Notes: generated from the letters alone by a model not told the origin. Positions 1 through 9,517 are shown, counted from the first letter of the stretch. The stretch: DNA of 64,000 nucleotides from an uncultured Ilyobacter sp. (GCF_963668085.1 NZ_OY764059.1:496001-560000); one strand, 5' to 3'. Made by a program: numbers and translations.

Positions 1-2
1 AA

Positions 3-212
3 AAAGAGATACCGTTTTACAACTTGGGGTACTCTGTACAGCCTGGCCTCACAGGATGGGCACAAGTGATGTAGCACTATGGAGCCAGTGTAGAAGATGC
101 CCTGAGAAATCTGGAATATGATCTTTACTACATAAAATACCAGAACTTTATAATGGATATATTTATATTTTTTAAGACTGTAAAGACGGTAGTTTTTGGA
201 AAAGGTAGATAA
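3..212 (+). pseudogene. Tail of an undecaprenyl-phosphate sugar phosphotransferase, dead
   Basis: The reading frame entering from the left edge encodes the C-terminal end of a bacterial sugar transferase: PGLTGWAQVM, then YGASVEDALRNLEYD, and the ending VVFGKGR. It closely matches the end of the intact transferase at 18457-19707. An in-frame TAG at 72-74 stands where the other copy has Tyr (QVM-stop-HYGAS), so the gene is broken even if its start lies outside the window. The enzyme family transfers a sugar-1-phosphate to undecaprenyl phosphate to start polysaccharide repeat units. Only the last 70 or so residues are visible. Confidence 0.85.
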
Positions 213-257
213 TGAAAAATATAGCTATAAATGATACGAATTAAATTGAATAAAATG

Positions 258-520
258 GACTTATGTCAATACAGTAGACACAAAAAGTTTAACTTTTATG
301 CTGTGATTTGGGCAGCTTCATAAACTGCCTGTGGAGTCATATAATTTATTGCACTGTGAATTTTTTTTCGGTTGTATCAGGATTCGATATATTCAAAGAT
401 TGCTCTACTTGCAATCTTTGAATCATAATACTTGTGATGATGTACTTCTTCTTTCTTTAAAATAGAATGAAAAGATTCTATGCAAGCATTGTCATAGGGA
501 ATACCAAGATTATGAAGCGG
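258..520 (-). pseudogene. IS3-family transposase OrfB, C-terminal remnant
   Basis: Read on the minus strand this encodes the end of an IS3-family DDE transposase: GIPYDNACIESFHSILKKE carries the catalytic Glu region, followed by HSAINYMTPQAVYE and a stop at 298-296. A TGA replaces the Trp codon expected in the ES-W-YNRK motif, so the remnant is dead. Sequence down to about 258 is probably the terminal part of the element. The N-terminal two thirds are missing. The family and direction are clear, but the exact ends are not. Confidence 0.8.
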
Positions 521-537
521 CATTAGTCATTGTTTGT

Positions 538-624
538 AAGTACATAGAGGACTGATATAACAAGAAAAGAATTCAGAAGAAATTAAATTGGCTGAGTCCA
601 GAAAAAGTTCTGAAATTAGCCTAA
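538..624 (+). pseudogene. IS150-like transposase tail remnant
   Basis: The plus strand encodes a short tail, KYIEDxYNKKRIQKKLNW followed by LSPEKVLKLA and a TAA at 622-624, which is the usual C-terminus of IS150-type IS3-family transposases. A TGA interrupts it after IED. It abuts the opposite-strand remnant just upstream, so two unrelated IS fragments lie head to head. Nothing else recognisable lies between 213 and the flippase start at 739. Confidence 0.7.
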
Positions 625-738
625 AAATGAAAAAAAGTTGTCCAATATCTTGACGTAATACCAAAGTTAGAACAAAATAGAAATAAAACAAGTGCAAAAT
701 ACAATGTTAGCTAAAAATATTTTAGAAAGTAGGTAAAA

Positions 739-2034
739 ATGCAATATGTAAAAAGTATAGGAAGTAATTTGATACTTCAAATAATTCAAGTTGTTATTGG
801 AATTTTTACAAGTATATTTATATATAGGGGAATAGGAGCTGAAGGAAATGGCTATGCTAGATATTTGTTGTTGTTGGTTAATATAATCGGACAATATGGT
901 CATCTTGGAATATTAAATTCAGTAACACATTTTTTAAAAAAGAAAAATTATAGAAGAGAAGAGATAATTACAACAAATGTTATATATTCCATTATAATAT
1001 TTTTGATATATGAGATTATTATTATTTTTTTTAAAGCTAAAGGTAAAATAATAAATGAATATAACACTATTATAGTTATAATGGTTGGTTTTATTATTTT
1101 ATTTAATTACATATCAATTATTGCTTCTAGTGTGTATACGGGAGAAAATAAACTATTAAAAATGAATAGAATACTCAAAAACATGCAATTCATAAGATTG
1201 ATTTGCTTATTTAGCTTATATTTAACAAAATCACTGACAGTAAATAGTTTTTTAATTTATACGGTTATTGAAAGTCTAGTAAGAAGTTATTTATTGATAA
1301 AAAAACTTGATTTTAATTTTGATTTAAGCTGTAAAATTAATACTGAAATTATACTAAAGGAATTTAAATATGGTTTTTTTATTAACATATCTGCACTATT
1401 AATTTTTTTAAATTATAGAGTAGATCAAATAATGGTAAAAGAATTTTTGAATTTAAAAAGTTTTGGTGTGTATTCTTTGGGAGTTACTCTTAGTGAACTG
1501 TTATTGTTAATTCCTAAAAGCGTGAGTAGTGCTTTAATGGCAAAATTATATAATGTTGATAGATCAATTGAGAAAGGTAAAGTTGCTTTATTTACAGTAA
1601 AATATACTTTTTTAGCTTGTTTACTGTTATCATGTGTGGGAATGTTTTTAGCAGAATTAGTTCCACTATTTTATGGTGACGAATATAGAGAAAGTGTATT
1701 AGTTATTAGAGTTCTATTTTGGGGGATAACATTTGCGTCACTTGGGAAAGTTTTATCTTCATTTTTCTTAGAAAAAGAAAAAAATAGAGTAGTTTTAAAT
1801 ATATCAGTTTTAACATTTATTATAAATTTTATTATAAACCTTTATACAATACCAAAATATGGAATAGTAGGAGCAGCACTTGCATCATCAGTTTCATATT
1901 TTATATATGGAACTGCATATTTAATTTTATTTTTGAAAAATGTTGAAGTAAAAGTAGGAACATTTTTATTTAAATTAAGTAATGAAGAATATAATTTTAT
2001 AAAGAAATTTAAAGCTTTATTGCCCCTTAGATAG
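739..2034 (+). CDS. Polysaccharide flippase (Wzx-like, MOP superfamily)
   Basis: A 431-residue, very hydrophobic protein with about 12 predicted membrane segments spread over its whole length. The N-terminus has the typical IFTSIFIYRGIGAEGNGYA pattern of RfbX/Wzx-type oligosaccharide transporters, and a conserved YRVDQIMV lies near residue 230. Such proteins flip undecaprenyl-linked repeat units across the inner membrane. The ATG at 739 is preceded by a purine-rich stretch. The gene lies inside the polysaccharide locus, immediately upstream of an IS3-type element. The frame is intact and ends with a positively charged tail. The role is confident at family level; the glycan transported is unknown. 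Confidence 0.85.
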   Translation: MQYVKSIGSNLILQIIQVVIGIFTSIFIYRGIGAEGNGYARYLLLLVNIIGQYGHLGILNSVTHFLKKKNYRREEIITTNVIYSIIIFLIYEIIIIFFKAKGKIINEYNTIIVIMVGFIILFNYISIIASSVYTGENKLLKMNRILKNMQFIRLICLFSLYLTKSLTVNSFLIYTVIESLVRSYLLIKKLDFNFDLSCKINTEIILKEFKYGFFINISALLIFLNYRVDQIMVKEFLNLKSFGVYSLGVTLSELLLLIPKSVSSALMAKLYNVDRSIEKGKVALFTVKYTFLACLLLSCVGMFLAELVPLFYGDEYRESVLVIRVLFWGITFASLGKVLSSFFLEKEKNRVVLNISVLTFIINFIINLYTIPKYGIVGAALASSVSYFIYGTAYLILFLKNVEVKVGTFLFKLSNEEYNFIKKFKALLPLR

Positions 2035-2090
2035 ATTGGACTCTTGCGCGAATTAAGATATAATATATTTCAATATTAAGGAGCAAATAG

Positions 2091-2366
2091 ATGACTAGAA
2101 GAAGATACTCTATGGAAGAAAAAGAAAGAATATTAGAAGAAGTTAAACTAGCTAAGAATAGAAGAGCTGTGGCAGCTAAGTACAATCTGGCTGAAAGTAC
2201 CATCAGAGGTTGGGAAAAAAAGCTTTCTCAAAAAGAATTGGGTCAACATAAGGATTTAAGTAAAATTAATAAAATCCTTGAGGCTGAAAATAAGGCACTG
2301 AAGGAAATTTCTACTGAAAAGGATCTTGAAATTAAAATTTTGAAGGATATGTTAAAAAAGATGTAG
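2091..2366 (+). CDS. IS3-family transposase OrfA (helix-turn-helix)
   Basis: A 91-residue DNA-binding subunit. Residues about 5-45 form the HTH (RRYSMEEKERIL, then AVAAKYNLAESTIRGWEKK). The C-terminal half is a leucine-zipper-like coiled coil (KINKILEAENKALKE, EIKILKDMLKKM) used for OrfA/OrfAB multimerisation in this family. ATG 2091 follows AAGGAG. The frame ends next to an A-AAA-AAG slippery heptamer that would pass ribosomes into the orfB frame. It belongs to a defective element because its orfB partner is broken. Confidence 0.9.
   Translation: MTRRRYSMEEKERILEEVKLAKNRRAVAAKYNLAESTIRGWEKKLSQKELGQHKDLSKINKILEAENKALKEISTEKDLEIKILKDMLKKM
2354..2360 (+). other. A-AAA-AAG slippery site for -1 frameshift (orfA to orfB)
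   Basis: The heptamer A AAA AAG lies in the orfA frame just before its TAG stop (2364-2366). After a -1 slip the frame continues as KDVATIFKYQVAKYW into orfB without a stop, as in programmed frameshifting of IS3-family elements. No function remains in this copy because orfB is disrupted. Confidence 0.65.
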
Positions 2367-3118
2367 CCACTATTTTTAAGTATCAAGTAGCAAAATATTG
2401 GATTGATGAAGGGAATAAACCTTCCTTAGTCTTGAGGATAGTGGGGTTACCTAAGTCTACTTACTACTATTACAAAGATAAACATAAAAAATATAAAACA
2501 GTAAAACCTAAAAGAGCAGGCGCGAAGCCTAAAGGATATAGCTTTAATTTTAAAAGTGAAAAGGTTTCAGATGATAAGATCAAAGAACTTTTAAAAAGTT
2601 ATGATGTAACCAGAGAATGTGCATATGGATATATTCATGGAATCGGAAGGGTATTTTATGCTTGTGAAATTATAGATGTTTTTGATAGAAGTATAATTGA
2701 TTATCATATCGGCTTCTCATGTACTGCAGAAGATGTTTGTAACTCTTTAATAAGAGCTGTGAATAAGAGATTAGAAATCATGCCTGAGGAACTCTATATT
2801 AGAAGTGACAATGGATCCCAATTTACTAACAAATTATTTTCAGACACTTGCAGAGTTCTAAGAATAAATCATGAAAGAATACCAAATACTACCCCTAACA
2901 AGAATGCTCATATAGAGGCATTTCATAGTATTTTAGAGCGGGGAGTCTTTGGGTAGAAATATTTTTACAGTTTTCAAGAAGCCTATGAAGAGATGCAGGA
3001 GTTTATCGAGTTCTATAATACAAAAAGAATCCATGGAAGTCTGAAATATATGACTCCTAAGGAATTCTATGAAAAATACAAAGGGAAAGAATCGAAGAAA
3101 TTTAAAGTAGCAGCATAA
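2366..3118 (+). pseudogene. IS3-family transposase OrfB, deleted and with a stop
   Basis: The -1 frame encodes an integrase-core transposase: the GLPKSTYYYYKDK start region, then after an internal deletion YACEIIDVFDRSIIDYHI and the second catalytic Asp in YIRSDNGSQFT. The Glu region is PNKNAHIEAFHSILE. The segment between CAYGY and IHGIGRVFYACEI is missing, removing the first catalytic-Asp neighbourhood. A TAG at 2954-2956 replaces the Tyr seen at the same place in the copy near 16120. The frame resumes to FKVAA and TAA at 3118. Non-functional. Confidence 0.85.
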
Positions 3119-3186
3119 AACGCGCAAAATAAGGAAATAAGTCCAAGAATTAGGGGGTCAAACCGAAAGTATAGGAGGTGTTTATT

Positions 3187-3789
3187 TTGAAAAAGAAGGC
3201 TATAAAAGTAATAAAGAATATATTTTATCTTTTTAAAATATTTCAGCATAAAAAAAGAGCAAAAAATTCTTACATTAATATAAAAATAAGTCAATATATT
3301 TATCAAAAATTTTTCAGTAATAATAGAGGAGCTTGGTGGCCTCTTCATTTTACATCTAAAGTGGTTCATCCTCATAAAATAAGGATAGGAATAGGTACTT
3401 GTCCAGGTGAAATGCCAGGATGTTATATTCAAGGTATTGGTGGGATTGATATAGGAGATTTTACTCGGATAGCACCAAATGTTGGAATAATAAGTGCTAA
3501 CCATGATTGGAATGATTACAATATTCATAATGGAAAAAGAGTTGAAATCGGAAGTTATTGCTGGATTGGAATGAATGCAGTAATCATGCCAGGAGTGAAA
3601 CTAGGTGATCATACCATAGTAGGAGCAGGTTCAGTTGTGACTAAAAGTTTTGAGGAAGGTTACTGTGTTGTAGTAGGAAATCCGGCAAGAGTCATAAAAG
3701 CTCTAGAGAAAAAAGAAGTTGTTGAATACGATCCAAAGTATAAATATGAAGGCTTTTTACCTAGAAATAGAAGCATAAAGAGAGGATAA
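3187..3789 (+). CDS. Hexapeptide-repeat acyltransferase (CatB/LacA/WcaF-like)
   Basis: A left-handed beta-helix acetyltransferase of about 200 residues. The hexapeptide part (IDIGDFTRIAPNVGII, VEIGSYCWIGMNAVIMPG, IVGAGSVVTKSF) and the catalytic-type His in SANHDWND resemble colanic-acid and galactoside O-acetyltransferases. It probably acetylates a sugar of the surface polysaccharide. AGGAGG at 3173-3178 overlaps an upstream in-frame GTG (3178), so the TTG at 3187, eight bases downstream, is the better start. It directly follows the IS derivative, which may supply or have displaced its promoter. It is followed three bases later by a glycosyltransferase. Confidence 0.85.
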   Translation: MKKKAIKVIKNIFYLFKIFQHKKRAKNSYINIKISQYIYQKFFSNNRGAWWPLHFTSKVVHPHKIRIGIGTCPGEMPGCYIQGIGGIDIGDFTRIAPNVGIISANHDWNDYNIHNGKRVEIGSYCWIGMNAVIMPGVKLGDHTIVGAGSVVTKSFEEGYCVVVGNPARVIKALEKKEVVEYDPKYKYEGFLPRNRSIKRG

Positions 3790-3792
3790 AAA

Positions 3793-4995
3793 ATGATTAA
3801 AGTTTATTTTGAAAAAGAAAGGATCTATTGGAAAAAACTTACTGAGAGTAAATTTGAAAAGGTGAATTTTGAAAATAATAAAAAGGTTGAATTAAAAAAG
3901 ATAAAAGAATTAAATTTTAAGATGAAAGCAAAAAAACTTTTAGAAAAAAAACTTTTCTTTGTAATTAAACTAAAGAGATTTATTCAGAAACATAAATATA
4001 GAATTAGTTGTTTCACAATAAAAAATGAAAATGACTTTGACTTTATTATTACTAAGAGAAAGGTATTTAAAGGAAAAAAGCCCTATGCTTTTTATATTGA
4101 AAACTTTCATTCAATATTTGATAACGTAAAAAGCAGAAATAATAAAATTGTAATAAAAAAATTAGAAAAAATTTTTTCTGGAAAAAATTTCAAAGGGTTT
4201 ATTTTTATGTCTGAATTTTCAAGAAAAGTTTTTTTTAATATGCACAAAGATAGTTTTAAAAAAATTGATATTCAAAAACTAGATAAAGGAGTAATTTATA
4301 CTTATGTAGAAGATATTGATATCGATGAAGAAGAATATAAAAACTCAAAAATAACAAGCCTAGATAATAAAGTAAAATTGCTTTATGTCTGTAGTGTTTT
4401 TGAGTTAAAGGCTGGAAAAGAAGTGCTCAAAGCTTTTATGAATCTGTCAAAAAGATTTGAATTAACAATAATAACAAACCCCGAAACTATCGGAGATGTG
4501 GAGCTTGAAATCATAAAAAACAATAAAAATATTGTGTTATTAGAGCACAATATGAATTTCGAGCAGATGAAAAAGATATACTTAGATACCCATATAATTA
4601 TTCAACCTACATTTATGGATTCTGCTGCAGTTGCAGTATTAGAGGGGATGAAATTTAGAGTGCCGGTAATTTCTACATCCACATTTGCAGTGAATGAGTA
4701 TATTGAAGATGGATTTAATGGCATTTTACTTGATAATCCATACAACTGTTATACTTTAGACGGGCAAGTTTATTTAGATAGATATTTTGATGATAGAGAC
4801 TTTATTTTAAAGATAACTAAAAATCATATTAATAGCAACTTTGTAAAGTTAATTTCTCAAAGCATTATTGAGATGGTCAAAAATTATGAAATGTATTTAA
4901 ACAATTGTTTTAAATATTATAATGAAAATTATTATAAATTTGGAGAGAAGGCGATTAAAGAAAAATGGGAAGAAACAATAAAAGAGATGCTCTAA
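3793..4995 (+). CDS. Glycosyltransferase, GT-B fold (GT4-like)
   Basis: A 400-residue predicted glycosyltransferase. The N-terminal third is lysine-rich and poorly conserved. The C-terminal domain carries the typical GT4 donor-site region AVAVLEGMKFRVPVIS followed by VNEYIEDGFNGILL, with the E-x7-E-like spacing, at roughly residues 275-315. It likely adds a sugar from a nucleotide donor to the lipid-linked repeat unit on the cytoplasmic face. It follows the acetyltransferase by 3 bases and overlaps the next glycosyltransferase, indicating co-translation. The donor and linkage cannot be told from sequence. Confidence 0.8.
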   Translation: MIKVYFEKERIYWKKLTESKFEKVNFENNKKVELKKIKELNFKMKAKKLLEKKLFFVIKLKRFIQKHKYRISCFTIKNENDFDFIITKRKVFKGKKPYAFYIENFHSIFDNVKSRNNKIVIKKLEKIFSGKNFKGFIFMSEFSRKVFFNMHKDSFKKIDIQKLDKGVIYTYVEDIDIDEEEYKNSKITSLDNKVKLLYVCSVFELKAGKEVLKAFMNLSKRFELTIITNPETIGDVELEIIKNNKNIVLLEHNMNFEQMKKIYLDTHIIIQPTFMDSAAVAVLEGMKFRVPVISTSTFAVNEYIEDGFNGILLDNPYNCYTLDGQVYLDRYFDDRDFILKITKNHINSNFVKLISQSIIEMVKNYEMYLNNCFKYYNENYYKFGEKAIKEKWEETIKEML

Positions 4996-6095
4996 ATATT
5001 ATTTTTCATATTCCTTACAAATTGGATTCAGTAGGTAGCTCAGGGAGAATGATGAGACCGTATAATTTAATTAAGGCATTTAGAGAAGAAGGCCATAATT
5101 TGTATTTAATTGAAGGGGATTGGAAAGAAAGACAAATTCAAATTAAACAATTAAAAGAATCGATTAAAAGTGGAGAAAAGTTTGATCTTTTATATAGTGA
5201 GGCCTCTACAAAACCTACTTTAATTGCAGAAAAAGACAATATACCTAAGTTCCCTTTTATAGATTTTCAATTATTCAAGCTGTGCAAATTAAATAATATA
5301 AAAAGTTCATTGTTTTATAGAGATATTTATTGGAACCTTAAAGAATATAAAGAGTATACAAGTATTTTTAAAAGGACTATTTTAAAATGTTTATACTATT
5401 TAGATTTATCTATGTATAACAAATACATAGATATTTTATATCTTCCTTCAATGGAAATGTATGAATACATCCCTTTTAAGTTTAATGGGAAAGTCAAAGT
5501 ATTAAGTCCTGGTGCTAATATTTCTATGCGAAGTAAAAATAATAAAAATAAAAAGCTCAACTTCTTCTATGTCGGGGGACTAGGAATGAATTATGATTTA
5601 GAGCTTCTTTGTGAAGTTATAGTAGACACACCAGAGATAAAAATGACAATTTGTTGTAGAAAGGAAGATTTTGAAAAAGAGAAGGAAAGGTATAAAAAAT
5701 TCATAGAGAGGGGAATAAAAATTATACATTTAGAAGGGAAGAAGCTTGAAGAAGAATATTCCAAAATGGATATAGGAATACTATATTTCAAACCTAGCGT
5801 TTTTAGAAGATTTGCCTCTCCTTTGAAACTTTATGAATACGTTGGACAGGGATTACCTATACTTGCAAGTAAAAATACATTAGCAGGAAAGATAGTAGAA
5901 AAGGTAAAAATTGGTTGGTCTTTGGAATATGAAAAAGAAGCATTAGAATCTTTCATTCAACAATTATTAAAAAATAGAGATGATTTTATTAATAAAAAAA
6001 TTAGTTTGATAAAGAAAAGAGGTAATTTCACTTGGATTAAAAGAACGCAACAAGTAATAACTGATTTTGAGGAGTTAAAAAATGAAGAAACATAG
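4965..6095 (+). CDS. Glycosyltransferase, GT-B fold
   Basis: A 376-residue protein with an N-terminal IIFHIPYKLDSVGSSGRMMRP motif region, where GSSGRMMRP resembles acceptor-domain glycine loops. Its C-terminal domain has LNFFYVGGLGMNYDLELL and SPLKLYEYVGQGLPILAS, the latter typical of GT4-like donor domains. It overlaps the upstream gene by 31 bases. A slightly later start is possible, but no better ribosome site is visible. The next feature is an IS3-family insertion only 13 bases past the stop, so downstream genes of the original operon have been separated from it. Confidence 0.75.
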   Translation: MGRNNKRDALNIIFHIPYKLDSVGSSGRMMRPYNLIKAFREEGHNLYLIEGDWKERQIQIKQLKESIKSGEKFDLLYSEASTKPTLIAEKDNIPKFPFIDFQLFKLCKLNNIKSSLFYRDIYWNLKEYKEYTSIFKRTILKCLYYLDLSMYNKYIDILYLPSMEMYEYIPFKFNGKVKVLSPGANISMRSKNNKNKKLNFFYVGGLGMNYDLELLCEVIVDTPEIKMTICCRKEDFEKEKERYKKFIERGIKIIHLEGKKLEEEYSKMDIGILYFKPSVFRRFASPLKLYEYVGQGLPILASKNTLAGKIVEKVKIGWSLEYEKEALESFIQQLLKNRDDFINKKISLIKKRGNFTWIKRTQQVITDFEELKNEET

Positions 6096-6182
6096 TAGAT
6101 GTCTAATTGGATAGGTTACAATATGTTGGACAGTTTTCTTAAGGTCATGTAAAATAAAATATAAAACCAAAGGAGAATAATC

Positions 6183-6479
6183 ATGACCATATCAAACCAG
6201 AAGAGAAAACGTCGTACCTACACAGATGAATTTAAAAATCAATTAGTTCTATTGCATCTAAATGGAAAGCGTAAATGTGATATCGTAAGAGAATATGATA
6301 TCTCTGCCTCATTATTAAATAAATGGATAAACCAATCTGAAACTAGTGGCTCTTTTAATGGAAAAGATAATCGTACCCCTGAAGAACAAGAACTTATTGA
6401 ACTTCGTAAGCGAAATAAGCAGCTTGAAATGGAGAATGATATTTTAAAGCAGGCGGCGCTGATTTTAGGACGAAAGTAA
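6183..6479 (+). CDS. IS3-family transposase OrfA
   Basis: A 98-residue helix-turn-helix protein. The HTH_Tnp_1 domain covers about residues 8-55 (RKRRTYTDEFKNQLV, ISASLLNKWINQ). The end is a heptad-repeat coiled coil (EQELIELRKRNKQLEMEN, ILKQAALILGRK). It recognises the element's terminal repeats and works with OrfB. ATG 6183 is preceded by AAAGGAG. The stop is 2 bases before the orfB GTG. It is identical in sequence to the protein of copy 2 at 12651-12947. Confidence 0.95.
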   Translation: MTISNQKRKRRTYTDEFKNQLVLLHLNGKRKCDIVREYDISASLLNKWINQSETSGSFNGKDNRTPEEQELIELRKRNKQLEMENDILKQAALILGRK

Positions 6480-6481
6480 AT

Positions 6482-7315
6482 GTGATTAAAAATAATATTC
6501 ACAAATACTCTGTATCAGCAATGTGCCAAGTCCTTGAGATTTCTAGAAGTATCTATTATTACAAGTCTAAAATTAAAAATAACATCTCTCCTTTAATAGA
6601 ACTAATCAAAGATATTTTTGAAGAGAGTAGAAGAAACTATGGAACCAGAAGAATAAAATTTGAGCTTTTTAAACTGGGACATAAAATTTCCAGAAGACGA
6701 ATAAGCTCAATCATGAAACAAAATGGGTTGGTATCAAAATATATAATCGCAAATTTTAAGCCACATCACGACAAAGTCAATGAAGAAGAGTTGGCTAATT
6801 TAGTTGAGCGTAATTTTAACAAAAAGGATCATCTACAAGTTGTAGTTAGCGATTTAACCTACGTCAGGGTAGGTAAGGCCTGGAATTATATCTGTGTCTT
6901 AATAGATCTTTTTAACAGAGAAATCATAGGTTATAGCTCTGGAAAAAACAAAGATGCCCAGTTGGTAGCAAGAGCTTTTTCAAAAGTGAAAGGAAACCTA
7001 CAAAAGGTTAAAATTTTCCATACGGACCGTGGAAATGAATTTAATAATCAATTAATAAAAAGAACGCTAGAAACCTTTAATATTAGGCGTTCTTTAAGTA
7101 TGAAAGGGTGTCCATACGATAATGCAGTGGCAGAAGCCACCTTCAAAACCATAAAGACGGAATTTATAAATGGAGTTTATTTTGATTCCTTAGAAGAATT
7201 AAATTATGAATTATTAGATTATGTTAACTGGTTTAATAACCACAGAATCCACTCTTCTCTTGGTTATCAAACGCCAGTAGAGTACAGAATGAATAACCTT
7301 AAAAAAGTTGTCTAA
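6482..7315 (+). CDS. IS3-family transposase OrfB (DDE integrase core)
   Basis: A 277-residue catalytic subunit. It has an N-terminal HTH_21-like region (RRNYGTRRIKFEL), then the rve integrase core with the catalytic triad visible as VVSDLTYVRVG (Asp), KIFHTDRGNEFN (Asp) and AEATFKTIKTEF (Glu). The ending is NNHRIHSSLGYQTPVEYR, typical of IS150-type transposases. It starts at GTG 6482, directly after orfA, and is presumably also made as an OrfAB fusion, though no strong slippery heptamer was seen. It is intact and identical to the copy at 12950-13783, so the element may be active. Confidence 0.95.
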   Translation: MIKNNIHKYSVSAMCQVLEISRSIYYYKSKIKNNISPLIELIKDIFEESRRNYGTRRIKFELFKLGHKISRRRISSIMKQNGLVSKYIIANFKPHHDKVNEEELANLVERNFNKKDHLQVVVSDLTYVRVGKAWNYICVLIDLFNREIIGYSSGKNKDAQLVARAFSKVKGNLQKVKIFHTDRGNEFNNQLIKRTLETFNIRRSLSMKGCPYDNAVAEATFKTIKTEFINGVYFDSLEELNYELLDYVNWFNNHRIHSSLGYQTPVEYRMNNLKKVV

Positions 7316-7373
7316 AAAAGTGTTGCCATTCCAAATTGTTACTATTATTATAAGTTAAATTTTTTTAGGAACT

Positions 7374-8468
7374 ATGAATAATACTATCAATTATACCTTC
7401 AAAAAAATAGGATTATTATCTATTTTAGCAAATTTATCCTTGGGAATGATGTGTTTTATTTGGATACTTTAAAAAAAAGCACTATTTCTAAATTTCAATT
7501 TAAAATTATATTATTTTTTTTAATATTTATTTTAATCAATATTATTAGTGTAAATAAATTAAATTTATTAGCTATAAAAACTATAATACAGCTTATTTTT
7601 ATATTATTCTTTTTTCTTTATATAAACAGTATCAACTGGGACAACTCTCTTATCAGAATAATAAATTATTTTGTAGCATTATTTTATTTGGCCAATTTAT
7701 TAATTTGGAGTAAGAGTGGGTTTAAGATTCCTTACGGAAGTTACTTTGGAAATCATAACTCCTTTGGAGCGACAATTCTTTATCTCACTTATTTTTCTAA
7801 CAGAAATATAATAAAAACAAAAAAAAACAAATTATTTTCATTATTAGGAATTATTTTGTTAATTGCTTCAAGATCTACTTGGATAGCATTAGCGATAGGA
7901 CTTTTAACTTATTTGATTTACGACAAAATAAAAAGAAAAAAAGCTTATTATTTGCTAGTTTTAGGAGGATGTCTCGTATTTACATCTGTATATCCGCTAC
8001 TGTCAAAATTAAAATTCATAAAAAGATATGATCTGATCGTAATTCAAATGATAGGACAAAGCTTTTTTTCAGGACGGCATAGGTTATGACTGATGCTAAT
8101 AGAAAAATTGAAGAAAAAACTTTTTTTAGGATTTGGTAGTGGGACATTGCCAGAACACATTATAGACAGCGCTTTATCTTCAAATCGGTATTCAAACAGG
8201 AATTATTGGCTTAGTATCAATTCTTTATATTGTCTATGTAGTGTGGAAAGAATTGATAAAATTTAAAACAAAAGAATCAAAATTATTAGCTTCTTATATA
8301 ATAGTCATCCTCATTCATTTAACATTTGAAGTAACCTTGACTCAAAATCATTTATCATTTGGGATATTACAGTGGTTTATACTTGGTTTAGGTTTAAAAT
8401 TGTGTAAAAAGGAGCAAAAAGATGAAAATAATTTTCTTAAGTGCAGCAAACAGTATACATACGGTTAG
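7374..8468 (+). pseudogene. O-antigen polymerase/ligase (Wzy/WaaL family), frameshifted
   Basis: A hydrophobic multi-spanning protein is split over several frames. MNNTINYTFKKIGLL opens at 7374 in one frame. Near a TTTAAAAAAAAG run (7469-7478) the frame changes to a 7451-8089 stretch with about 7 membrane segments and the GNHNSFGATILYLTYF motif of the Wzy_C family. After SGR near 8075 it shifts again, with pieces such as FLGFGSGTLPEH and LQIGIQTGIIGLVSI recognisable in different frames to 8468. At least three disruptions are present. The family joins or ligates polysaccharide repeat units. It lies just right of IS copy 1 and overlaps the next gene. Confidence 0.8.
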
Positions 8469-9516
8469 ATGGGTGAATAGTTTATCTGAAAAGGGAGTAG
8501 AAGTACATTTGATTAGTCTTTCTAATCATAAGGAAAGAGCAGAAAATAAAATTACTAAAAAATCTAAAATTTATTATCTTCCATTTAGAGAGACTAAAGG
8601 TTATTATTTAAATGTATTTGCTTTAAAGAAGTTAATAAATAAAATAAAACCAAATTTGATAAACGTTCATTATGCATCAGGTTACGGGACATTATCAAGA
8701 ATAGTTAATTTTGAAAAAACTTTATTAAATATTTGGGGAAGTGACGTATACGATTTTCCAAACGAAAGTAAAATAAAAAAGAAAATTTTAGAAAAAAACT
8801 TGAAAAGTGCAACATACATAGCTTCAACGAGTAATGTCATGGCAAAGGAAGTTAATAAATATACAGATAAAGATATATTTATTACACCATTTGGGGTAGA
8901 TGCAAAATTATTTTTTCCACAAAATTTGAAAAAAGAAAATAACAAAATAACTATTGGGATTGTGAAGACACTAGAGGAAAAATATGGGATAGAATATCTT
9001 TTAAAAGCTTTTAAAAAAGTTTTGGAAAAATCTAAGAAAGATAACTTTAATAAAGAAATAGAGTTAGCTATATATGGAGAAGGTGAACTAAAAGAAAGAT
9101 TAATTGAACTTTCAAAAAAATTTAAAATAAGCTCTAAAGTTCGATTTGAAGGGTATATAGACAATAAAAAAGTTCCTGAAGCAGTTAATAAAATGGATAT
9201 ATTTTGTGTGCCTAGTCTACAAGAAAGTTTTGGTGTAGCAGCAGTGGAAGCCATGGCCTGTGAAATTCCTGTAATTTCTTCAGATGCTGACGGTTTTACT
9301 GAGGTAATGGAGGATGAAGTTACCGGCTATGTAGTTCCTAAAAAAGATACTGATGCACTGGCAAATAGAATGTATGAATTGATATTAGATGAAAATAAAA
9401 GAAAAGGATTTGGGAAAAATGGTAGAAGAAGAGTTTTGGAGTTATATGATTGGGATAAAAATGTTGATAATATGATTAATATTTATAAACAAATAATTGA
9501 TAAAAATAGGGGGTAA
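8422..9516 (+). CDS. Glycosyltransferase family 4
   Basis: A 364-residue GT-B enzyme. The N-terminal acceptor domain begins MKIIFLSAANSIHTVRWVN, typical of EPS glycosyltransferases. NIWGSDVYDFP lies mid-way. The C-terminal donor domain has IYGEGELKERL and the clear E-x7-E motif ESFGVAAVEAMACEIPVIS, followed by EVMEDEVTGYVVP. ATG 8422 is preceded by AAAGGAG. It is intact and leads directly into the diacetamido-uronate synthesis genes (9518 onward), so it is a fair candidate for adding that sugar, although the donor is inferred from position only. Confidence 0.88.
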   Translation: MKIIFLSAANSIHTVRWVNSLSEKGVEVHLISLSNHKERAENKITKKSKIYYLPFRETKGYYLNVFALKKLINKIKPNLINVHYASGYGTLSRIVNFEKTLLNIWGSDVYDFPNESKIKKKILEKNLKSATYIASTSNVMAKEVNKYTDKDIFITPFGVDAKLFFPQNLKKENNKITIGIVKTLEEKYGIEYLLKAFKKVLEKSKKDNFNKEIELAIYGEGELKERLIELSKKFKISSKVRFEGYIDNKKVPEAVNKMDIFCVPSLQESFGVAAVEAMACEIPVISSDADGFTEVMEDEVTGYVVPKKDTDALANRMYELILDENKRKGFGKNGRRRVLELYDWDKNVDNMINIYKQIIDKNRG

Positions 9517-9517
9517 A

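Larger units (their letters stand above)
2040..3165 (+). mobile_element. IS3-family element, internally deleted derivative A
   Basis: An IS3-type element with an intact orfA, a programmed-frameshift-like junction and a broken orfB. The right end is set by a sequence ending GGGGGTCAAACCG at about 3153-3165, which recurs at the end of derivative B (to 16333). No matching left terminal repeat was found, so the left boundary is approximate. Compared with derivative B it has lost the part of orfB just after CAYGY, while derivative B lost the following DDE region. The two are complementary deletion products of one parent element. Confidence 0.75.
6109..7333 (+). mobile_element. IS3-family (IS150-like) insertion sequence, copy 1
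   Basis: A complete 1,225-bp element with imperfect terminal inverted repeats: left GGATAGGTTACAATATGTTG, right reading outward as GGAATGGCAACACTTTTTTA. It encodes orfA and orfB. The flanks carry AATT on both sides (6105-6108 and 7334-7337), a likely 4-bp target duplication. Copy 2 lies 6,468 bp downstream (12577-13801) with identical encoded proteins and, wherever compared, identical DNA, which implies recent transposition. It sits between a glycosyltransferase and the broken polymerase gene. Confidence 0.93.
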